Origin: Actinomycetes bacterium
GTDB taxonomy: Bacteria > Actinomycetota > Acidimicrobiia > Acidimicrobiales > RAAP-2
Reading direction: 5' to 3'
Assembly: GCA_021791615.1 (NCBI GenBank)
Contig: JAJYWG010000421.1
Coordinates: forward strand, 1-13,011
DNA length: 13,011 nucleotides
In this document: piece by piece, positions 7,388 through 13,011 of the stretch
How the letters are laid out: the number at the start of each line of letters is the position of its first letter
How positions within the stretch are numbered: the stretch's first letter is position 1
Made by a program: the position numbers and the translations under genes
Notes under the pieces: model-generated
Database searches by the model: none
Seen by the model: only the letters and a program-made list of their open reading frames with translations
Told to the model about the DNA's origin: nothing

Positions 7388-8806
7388 CTACGAGAGCGCC
7401 AGGGTGAAGTGCTCGCCGCTGCGATCGTCTGCCATGATCGACTCGATCTCATCGGGATCGAGCGGAGCGCCTTCGGTGAAATTCTCAATTCCGTCGCTCG
7501 TGATGGTGACGGTGTCCTCGACCCGGATGTAGCGTCGTTCGTCCTCGATCCACATCATCGGGTCGACGGAGAACACCACCCCGACAGCGAGCGGTCGTGC
7601 TCGGTAGTCACCCACATCGTGCACGCACATTCCGACCGGGTGCGAAAGGTGCCCGCGGAACTCGAGAGCTCCCTGAGCAGCTTGGACGTGACTGGGACGC
7701 TCGAATTTCGTGCGAGAGAGCACCGAGGCCATGTGCTCAGCTGCTTCGTCCATCACGGCATCAGCATTGGCGCCCGGCTTGATCAATCCCAGCAACGTGC
7801 GGTGGTACTCGAGGATGAACTCGTACAGCATCCGCTGGCCACTGCTGAAGCGCCCTGAGACTGGCCACATCCGACCGATGTCACTGGTGTAGTAGGCAAA
7901 GTCAGGAGCGTAGTCCATGAGGACGAGGTCGCCGGGTTCGAGCGGGCTCCCTTGACGGGAGTAGTGACCGAACCACGCGTTCTCGCCGCTCGCGGTGATC
8001 GGCGTGTAGCCGTCGCCTCGCGCGCCTCCCGATTGGAACACGAACCGGGCAACGGCGCTCAACTGGTACTCCATGAGCCCCGGCCGCGTTGCTCGCATGG
8101 CGGCTGACACGCCGGCAGCCGTCAACCTCCCGGCCTCTCGGAGCAGGTCGAGCTCACGAGGGCTCTTGACCATGCGATGCAGGTCGAGGATCGGGGACAG
8201 GTCGGCGAGGCGCAGCTGAGGGACCCGCTGGCGCAGGAGGCCGAGGAAGTGGCCCTGCACGCTCGGGCGGCCGCCGAAGGGGTCTGCGTCCTCGAGTGCC
8301 TGCACCCCGAGCAGTTGATCCCGGCTCGCAGCGGGGCTCTCGCCTGGCTGGAAGGGGCTGTACAGGCGCGCGATGGCGCCCCGAAGCGCGAGCCCGGTTA
8401 GGTCCTTCGCCAGCAGATCCGAGCCGTACACGTGCTCCACGCCGGTCAGCTCGGCCACCTCAGCGGCGTCCTCTGCACAAAGCAGCCTGCCGGCGCTGCG
8501 CTCCGACTGGTGATCACGGTGTGGCAGGTACAACGTGCTCGACCGGCTCTTCCCGTTGATCAGCAGATAGGAGTGCGGGGTCTCGATGCCGGTGAGGTAG
8601 TACAGCTCGTTGGTCTGGCGGAACAGCTCGGCCCCGGGCCCCATTCCGGCTCCCTTCAGCACCGCGACCGCGTCGCCTCCGATCGCGTCCGCCACTCGCT
8701 CTCGTCGGGTTCGAAGCTCCGCTGCCGAGAAGTTCTCCTGATAGAGCATCGGCATGGGTCTGAGAACGCCTCCCGTCAAGTTGGCGTCATGGTGAGTCGT
8801 AGCCAT
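7388..8806 (-). CDS. M24-family metallopeptidase (Xaa-Pro aminopeptidase/prolidase-like)
   Basis: A 472-residue protein with a creatinase/AMP-type N-terminal domain (about 20-200, including LFRQTNELYYLTGIE) and a C-terminal pita-bread M24 domain. Likely metal ligands are D298 and D309 (LMDYAPDFAYYTSDIGRMWP), H389 (GHLSHPVG), D415 (FSVDPMMW, where most M24 enzymes have Glu in a TIEPG-like motif) and E430 (YIRVEDTV). H281 (GHYS) and H396 (CVHD) match the substrate-side histidines. No signal peptide is seen, so it is cytoplasmic. Enzymes of this type cleave the bond before proline or hydrolyse related amides. The ATG at 8806 lies inside the end of the upstream ATPase gene (20-bp overlap) behind a strong GAGGAGG, so translation is coupled to the importer. 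This suggests it hydrolyses the imported compound. Confidence 0.92.
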   Translation of the reverse strand: MATTHHDANLTGGVLRPMPMLYQENFSAAELRTRRERVADAIGGDAVAVLKGAGMGPGAELFRQTNELYYLTGIETPHSYLLINGKSRSSTLYLPHRDHQSERSAGRLLCAEDAAEVAELTGVEHVYGSDLLAKDLTGLALRGAIARLYSPFQPGESPAASRDQLLGVQALEDADPFGGRPSVQGHFLGLLRQRVPQLRLADLSPILDLHRMVKSPRELDLLREAGRLTAAGVSAAMRATRPGLMEYQLSAVARFVFQSGGARGDGYTPITASGENAWFGHYSRQGSPLEPGDLVLMDYAPDFAYYTSDIGRMWPVSGRFSSGQRMLYEFILEYHRTLLGLIKPGANADAVMDEAAEHMASVLSRTKFERPSHVQAAQGALEFRGHLSHPVGMCVHDVGDYRARPLAVGVVFSVDPMMWIEDERRYIRVEDTVTITSDGIENFTEGAPLDPDEIESIMADDRSGEHFTLALS

Positions 8807-10685
8807 CGTGCCTCCTCTTGTTGGCCGACGCCGGGATCGAGGCGATCAGCCGCTTGGTGTAGGAGTGGCTCGGTGCGTCGAGGACCTTGTCCACAGGTCC
8901 TTCCTCGACGATCCGCCCCTCGTACAAGACGTAGATGCGGTCGACCACTTGGCGGACCACCGCAAGATCGTGGGTGATGAAGAGGTAACTGAGGCGCCGC
9001 TCCTCACGAAGCCTCCGCAGCAGGTTCAATACCTGAGCCTGGACCGACACGTCGAGCGCGGAGACCGGCTCGTCGCACACGATCAGCCGAGGATCGACGG
9101 CCAGTGCTCGCGCAATGGCCACCCGCTGCCGCTCACCGCCCGAAAGCGTCGCCGGGCGCCTCTTCGCGTAGCCGAGCGGCAAACCGACAGACTCGAGGAG
9201 TTCGTCCACGCGCGCTCGGATCTGCTCGGGAGGAGTGTCATTGACTCGCAACGTCTCTGCGAGCGCAGCACCCACGGTCTGCTTGGGGTCGAGCGAGGAG
9301 TACGGATCCTGGAAGATGATCTGAGCCATCGACCGCAGCGCTCGGCGGTTGCGGGCCGAGCATGCTCCATAGTCGTGCGCGTCGAGCCCCCCGATCGTGA
9401 GCTCGCCGCTTGTAGCAGTTTCCAGGCCCACCAGGCACCGCCCGACCGTCGTCTTGCCCGAGCCCGACTCTCCGACCAACCCGACGCTCTCGTTCTCGCT
9501 GAGGTGCAACGACACCCCTTCGAGGGCGACGACCTCACGCCGGTTCGGCAGTCGGAACACCTTCCGGAGGTCCTTGACCACCACCAAGTCGTCGGATGGC
9601 GCAGGGGCTGCGACAGCGGCCTCCAATCTCGCGGAGACCTCTTGCTGCGCTTGGCGCATGTCCGCACGAATCTCCGCGATGCGCACGCAGGCGCTCTCCC
9701 GTGTCCCACCGATCGCCCTCAACTCGGGACGCCCAGCTCTGCAGACTGTCGCTGCGAAGCGGCACCGGTCCACGAAGGCGCAGCGGTCCCGCACGTCGTC
9801 TGGACTTGGTACCGAGCCCTCGATCACGGCCAGTCGAGAGACCCGTCCTTCCGCCGAAGGCTCCGAGAGGAGTAATCCGAGCGTGTACGGATGGAGAGGC
9901 TCCTCTTGCAACGGTCCGGTCGGACCGGCCTCCAGCACACTTCCGGCGTACAGGACGTACACTCGGGCGCACACCGAGAACGCCACTCGCAGGTCATGGG
10001 TGATGAGGATGAGCCCCATCCCGCGAGCCTCCTGGACCGACCGAAGCAGCTCGAGAATCTCCGCTTGAGTGGTCACATCGAGCGCGGTCGACGGCTCGTC
10101 GGCGATGAGCAGCTGCGGATCGCTGCTCAGCGCCGCAGCGAGTGCCACCCGTTGGCGCATCCCGCCCGACAGCTGGAACGGATAGCTCTGTGCCACCCCG
10201 GCAGGATCCCTCATGCCGACTTCGGCAAGACGTGCCGTCGCCTCTCGAGACGCCTCATGACGCGACAGGCGCCGCGAGGTCCGCAGCCCCTCGACGATCT
10301 GCTCACCGCAGGGGAGGACCGGGTTCAGCATGGTGAAGGGGTCCTGAAGAAGAAGTCCGATGCCCCGTCCCCGAATGGCCCGCATGCGCTTGGCATCGTG
10401 ACCGACCAGGTCCTCACCGCGGAACCGGACGTGTCCCTTCCGCACTTGCACGCCCTTGGGCAGGAGGGAGACCACCGCCTTCGCCATCATCGACTTTCCG
10501 CTGCCGGACTCCCCGACGACCCCGACGGTCTCCCCCGCACCCACGCGCAGGGAGACGCCCGACAGGATCGTGCGCCAGAAGGTGCCCGCGTCGGCCGCGA
10601 CCTCCAGATCAGCGATCTCGAGAAGATCGCGACCGGGCGGCTCCTGCTCGACGCGCAGGGCGGGAATGACGGTTTGGTCGGTCAT
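8787..10685 (-). CDS. Fused double ATP-binding protein of a peptide/nickel-type ABC importer (DppD-DppF fusion)
   Basis: A 632-residue cytoplasmic ATPase with two complete ABC domains. Domain 1 has Walker A GESGSGKS (58-65), Q114 (LLLQDPF), signature LSGGM (172), Walker B LLIADEPSTALD and H230. It is followed by the oligopeptide-type C-terminal extension (LHPYTLGLL) with its cysteine motif (C302, C308, C315, C333). An Ala-rich linker (about 345-365) leads to domain 2: Walker A GESGSGKT (405), Q459, LSGGE (514), Walker B LIVCDEPVSALD and H572. Most homologues are two proteins; the fusion is also well known and gives one chain both ATP sites. The ATG at 10685 overlaps the permease stop (ATGA). 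A longer reading frame to 10748 would run inside the permease gene and is rejected. It powers the permeases encoded just upstream. Confidence 0.95.
   Translation of the reverse strand: MTDQTVIPALRVEQEPPGRDLLEIADLEVAADAGTFWRTILSGVSLRVGAGETVGVVGESGSGKSMMAKAVVSLLPKGVQVRKGHVRFRGEDLVGHDAKRMRAIRGRGIGLLLQDPFTMLNPVLPCGEQIVEGLRTSRRLSRHEASREATARLAEVGMRDPAGVAQSYPFQLSGGMRQRVALAAALSSDPQLLIADEPSTALDVTTQAEILELLRSVQEARGMGLILITHDLRVAFSVCARVYVLYAGSVLEAGPTGPLQEEPLHPYTLGLLLSEPSAEGRVSRLAVIEGSVPSPDDVRDRCAFVDRCRFAATVCRAGRPELRAIGGTRESACVRIAEIRADMRQAQQEVSARLEAAVAAPAPSDDLVVVKDLRKVFRLPNRREVVALEGVSLHLSENESVGLVGESGSGKTTVGRCLVGLETATSGELTIGGLDAHDYGACSARNRRALRSMAQIIFQDPYSSLDPKQTVGAALAETLRVNDTPPEQIRARVDELLESVGLPLGYAKRRPATLSGGERQRVAIARALAVDPRLIVCDEPVSALDVSVQAQVLNLLRRLREERRLSYLFITHDLAVVRQVVDRIYVLYEGRIVEEGPVDKVLDAPSHSYTKRLIASIPASANKRRHDGYDSP
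8811..8816 (-). promoter_or_regulatory. Strong ribosome-binding site inside the upstream ATPase gene
   Basis: Minus-strand AGGAGG, 4 nt before the peptidase ATG (8806). It lies within the coding end of the fused ATPase gene, which stops at 8787. Confidence 0.7.
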
Positions 10686-11515
10686 GCGAACCGATTGTGT
10701 GCCCAGTCGCCCAGGAGATTGAACGACACCGCGAGAAGGACGACACATGCAGCCGGCGCCAGGGAGGCGAACGGGTTGCTGAAGAGCACGGACTGGCCTT
10801 CCGTGATCATCTGCCCCCAGTCAGCGGTTCCCGGAGGGAGCCCCAGGCCGAGAAACGCGAGGCCGGCCAGCGCGACCAGCGCGGCAGCGAAGTCCAGGGC
10901 GAAGTCCGCAACGAGTAATGGCAGGACGTTCGGCACGAAGTGGCGGAACAGGATCCTCCTCAGCGGCACGCCGGTGACGCGCAGCGCTTCGACGTAGGGA
11001 AGTGAGCGCTGGGCCAGGACAGCGCTGCGGATGATGCGGATGTCGCTCGGAGCGTTGAGGACCACGAGCACTGCGATCGCCATCGCGTAGCCGCCGCCCG
11101 TCACGCTCACGATCACGATGATCAGCAAGAGCGAGGGAAAAGCAAGCAGGAAGTCCACCAGGCGCATCGTCGCGTTGTCGATCCGACCTCCCAGGTACCC
11201 CACGGTCACCCCGACAGCACTCGAGATCACGAAGCCGCTGATCGCAATGATCAGCGGACCCAGCAAGGCGTTCCCTGCCCCGACTACGATTCGTGCCAGG
11301 ACTGTTCTGCCCAGCTCGTCGGTTCCGAGCAGGTGCGCTGCAGATGGTGCCGTGCCGAAGCTGAACGGGTTCATCGCGGATGCCCTTGTCCCGAGCAGCG
11401 AAGGTCCGAGGACGGCACAGCCGACCGTGAGGACCACGAACACTCCTGAGAGCACGACCAAGGTCGGTCTGCTCTTCCTCGCACGACGTGGCATCAGGGC
11501 CAAGTCGCTCGCCAT
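10682..11515 (-). CDS. Peptide-type ABC importer permease (DppC/OppC-like)
   Basis: An inner-membrane permease of 277 residues, the usual size. A first membrane helix (about 18-38) precedes the family element HLLGTDELGRTVLARIVVGA (61-80), followed by about five more helices. The cytoplasmic EAA-type loop that contacts the ATPase begins near residue 176 (EALRVTGVPLRRILFRH), and the C-terminal part has GLGLPPGTADWGQMI. It is expected to pair with the DppB-type permease to form the channel. ATG at 11515 is chosen. A GTG at 11524, overlapping the upstream stop as GTGA, is an equally possible start and adds three residues. The stop overlaps the ATPase start, so these genes are co-translated. Confidence 0.94.
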   Translation of the reverse strand: MASDLALMPRRARKSRPTLVVLSGVFVVLTVGCAVLGPSLLGTRASAMNPFSFGTAPSAAHLLGTDELGRTVLARIVVGAGNALLGPLIIAISGFVISSAVGVTVGYLGGRIDNATMRLVDFLLAFPSLLLIIVIVSVTGGGYAMAIAVLVVLNAPSDIRIIRSAVLAQRSLPYVEALRVTGVPLRRILFRHFVPNVLPLLVADFALDFAAALVALAGLAFLGLGLPPGTADWGQMITEGQSVLFSNPFASLAPAACVVLLAVSFNLLGDWAHNRFA

Positions 11516-11520
11516 GACGC

Positions 11521-12609
11521 TCACTTGCGCCGGCCCTCGAATGCGACCCGGGGGTCGACCACTGCGTACAGCACGTCGATCCCGATGTTGACGACGATGA
11601 TCCACACCGCCGTCATGAGGACGAGCGCTTGGATCACGGGGATGTCCGTTGTGGTAACGGCCGTCACGAACAGCTGCCCCAGCCCGGGCAGCCCGAAAAC
11701 GTCCTCGACGAAGACCGTGCCGGCAAGGAATCCGATCACGATGAGCCCGAGCACGCTCAGCAGGGGGATCAACGCGTTGCGCAGGATGTAGTGCGTCATG
11801 ATGCGTCGCTCGCTGAGGCCCCGGCAGCGAGCGAACGTCACGAAGTCCTGGTTGATCGTGTCGAGCAGCGTCGCTCTCGTCATCTTGGTGAGGAACCCCA
11901 ACCCGCCGAGCGTCATGACGGCGACGGGCAGCACGAGGTGGTCCGCGTAACTGAGGAAGCCAGACCCGATCCCGAACTGCGGGAAGACATGGACGGCATC
12001 CGAGAAGACGTAGAGGAAGACCAGTCCGACGACGAAGGCCGGAGCGTTGCTCACGAAGATCGACAGGCCGACCGCCATGCGGTCGGCGCGGCCTCCCTGG
12101 CGAAAGGCGGCCACGATGCCGAGCGGCACTCCGATTGCCGTCGAGGCGATGAAGCTGGCGACGTTCAGCGTCACCGTCAGGCCGATCCGCTGCCGGATCT
12201 CTTGGATCACCGGTTGCCCGGTGTCGAGAGAGCGTCCCAGGTTGAGGTGGATGACCCCCTTGAGCCAGAGAAGGTACTGGACGATGAACGAGTCGTTGAG
12301 GTGGAACTTCGCGGTGACTGCCCTGATCTCTGCCTCATCGGTCGCATGTCCGTGGAGGTAGGCAGCTACAGGCCCACCTGGCACCAGCGACGTGAGAGTG
12401 AACACGCACAACGACAGCAAGAGGAGGATCGGGATGGCAAGGAGGAGCCGGCGGAGAACATAGAGCCCCATGCCCCCGCCCACGAAGAGCCCCAAGACGC
12501 GGCTGGCCTTGCGAGGGGGGACGGCCCCGGTTGGAACCGGGGTCCCCGTCTCTTGGAACAAGTTCCCTGCCGGCTCGAGAGAGCGGATACCCTCGTCGAC
12601 GTTCGCCAT
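11521..12609 (-). CDS. Peptide-type ABC importer permease (DppB/OppB-like) with an N-terminal extension
   Basis: Family permeases begin as here at residue 47 (MGLYVLRRLLLAIPILLLLS), so the 362-residue protein from ATG 12609 carries about 46 extra, mostly hydrophilic residues. That stretch has strong third-position G/C bias, which favours it being coding. ATG at 12471, behind a G-rich stretch, is the alternative and gives 316 residues, the usual length. Six membrane helices are visible, with the periplasmic segment between the first two (about 80-140, VTAKFHLND and NLGRSLDTGQPV). The EAA-type ATPase-contact loop is near 258-280 (FARCRGLSERRIMTHYILRN), followed by EDVFGLPGLGQL and the C-terminal motif DPRV. 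It starts 44 bp after the binding-protein gene and forms the channel with the DppC-like protein. Confidence 0.93.
   Translation of the reverse strand: MANVDEGIRSLEPAGNLFQETGTPVPTGAVPPRKASRVLGLFVGGGMGLYVLRRLLLAIPILLLLSLCVFTLTSLVPGGPVAAYLHGHATDEAEIRAVTAKFHLNDSFIVQYLLWLKGVIHLNLGRSLDTGQPVIQEIRQRIGLTVTLNVASFIASTAIGVPLGIVAAFRQGGRADRMAVGLSIFVSNAPAFVVGLVFLYVFSDAVHVFPQFGIGSGFLSYADHLVLPVAVMTLGGLGFLTKMTRATLLDTINQDFVTFARCRGLSERRIMTHYILRNALIPLLSVLGLIVIGFLAGTVFVEDVFGLPGLGQLFVTAVTTTDIPVIQALVLMTAVWIIVVNIGIDVLYAVVDPRVAFEGRRK
12523..12544. repeat. GC-rich perfect hairpin near the start of the DppB-like gene
   Basis: CCCCGGTT-GG-AACCGGGG (12525-12542) is a perfect 8-bp dyad, extended by a G-U and a G-C pair. 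It lies between the two candidate starts of the permease, about 110 bp after the binding-protein stop. In transport operons, hairpins after the binding-protein gene often stabilise its mRNA or reduce downstream expression. There is no T-run. If the permease starts at 12609 the hairpin is within coding sequence. Confidence 0.5.
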
Positions 12610-12653
12610 CTACCCAGATGACCCCGAGCGCAGGAGGTGGGGCCCCTCGACGG

Positions 12654-13011
12654 TCACGGCGCCCGGAACGCTGTGACCCAGTTGACCGTCGAATCGAAGA
12701 ACGTGCCCAGCTGCCCGATCTTCCAGCCCTTGTGGACAGCGAGCACGTAGTCGCCGAAGCTGAACGGAATGATCGGCGCCGCCTTGGAGGCGAGCACCTG
12801 GGCCTGCAAGGTCAGCTTGGCGGCCTTGGCCGCTGTGGTGGAGGAGTTCGCCTCGTCCAAGAGCTTGTTGACCTTGGGGTTCTTGTAGTTGGACGAGTTG
12901 TTGCCCCCCTTGGCCGCTTGCGCCCTGGAGAAGTACTCGTAGGCCATCTGGACCGGGTCGGGGCCTGTGGGGCTGTTCCCGATGATCTGGACGCCCAATG
13001 TGGGCCCGTGG
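12654..13011 (-). CDS. C-terminus of a family-5 (peptide-type) extracellular solute-binding protein, partial
   Basis: The frame is open from the window edge to TGA at 12656-12654, giving 119 residues. These match the C-terminal lobe of SBP_bac_5 proteins of about 520-600 residues: a segment like NSPTGPDPVQMAYEYFS, SNYKNPKVNKLLDEA followed by a helix rich in Ala and Lys, and APIIPFSFGDYVLAVHK. Such proteins are secreted lipoproteins in Gram-positive bacteria that capture peptides, and sometimes opines, nickel or oligosaccharides, for the permeases encoded next to them. The signal peptide and most of the ligand site are outside the window, so the substrate cannot be judged. The gene is first in the visible part of the importer operon. 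Confidence 0.9.
   Translation of the reverse strand, partial: HGPTLGVQIIGNSPTGPDPVQMAYEYFSRAQAAKGGNNSSNYKNPKVNKLLDEANSSTTAAKAAKLTLQAQVLASKAAPIIPFSFGDYVLAVHKGWKIGQLGTFFDSTVNWVTAFRAP

Noticed and set aside
7382..7389. AGACGTCT palindrome at the peptidase stop codon
   Set aside because: An isolated 8-bp restriction-like palindrome is expected by chance in a window this size, and it lacks the CTGA...TCAG core of the other dyads.
10686..10748. N-terminal extension of the fused ATPase
   Set aside because: It would overlap the permease C-terminus by more than 60 bp; the ATGA overlap gives a much better start at 10685.
9891..10997. 368-residue plus-strand open frame across the ATPase/permease junction
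   Set aside because: It spans two overlapping real genes on the minus strand and has no recognisable motif.
11629..12621. 330-residue open frame on the plus strand
   Set aside because: It is antisense to the DppB-like permease, very rich in Asp, Glu, Arg and His, and lacks any family signature; the permease motifs on the other strand are unmistakable.

Overview
The window is GC-rich, and its genes strongly prefer G or C at third codon positions. GTG starts and GTGA/ATGA stop-start overlaps are common. Together with the gene families present, this suggests a high-GC Gram-positive (actinobacterial) chromosome; that assignment is inference. No rRNA, tRNA or CRISPR array was seen.

Left part (about 1-2700, + strand): remains of a two-gene ABC exporter operon. 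The first half-transporter has lost its membrane domain. Only its ATP-binding domain remains, directly after a stretch that looks like the end of an unrelated, possibly mobile, element. The second half-transporter is complete except for a frameshift caused by a perfect 11-bp tandem duplication at 2247-2268. The two ATPase domains have complementary degenerate and consensus motifs, so they look like a true heterodimer. Both subunits now appear broken.

Right part (about 2800-13011, all - strand, read from right to left): one catabolic locus. The order is the C-terminus of a family-5 peptide-type solute-binding protein (cut by the window edge), two DppB/DppC-type permeases, a fused DppD-DppF-type double ATPase, an M24 (Xaa-Pro aminopeptidase-like) metallopeptidase, an enolase-superfamily enzyme resembling cis-3-hydroxy-L-proline dehydratase, a GntR/FadR-family regulator, a zinc-dependent medium-chain dehydrogenase, and a second enolase-superfamily enzyme of the muconate-lactonizing subgroup. 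Transporter genes overlap or nearly touch, the peptidase start lies inside the ATPase gene, and the later genes are separated by about 10 to 170 bp.

Reading of the locus (inference): a peptide or similar small compound is imported, hydrolysed by the M24 enzyme, and the released moiety is epimerised or dehydrated and oxidised by the two enolase-superfamily enzymes and the dehydrogenase, under a FadR-type repressor. The resemblance of one enzyme to cis-3-hydroxyproline dehydratase and the prolidase-like peptidase point to imino-acid (proline or hydroxyproline) peptides, but a sugar-acid substrate cannot be excluded. The exporter on the left converges on this locus and is probably unrelated.

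There is no gene-free stretch above 300 bp. The gaps (2693-2801, 3969-4135, 6041-6170, 7305-7387, 12610-12653) hold only ribosome-binding sites and short dyads, described below.
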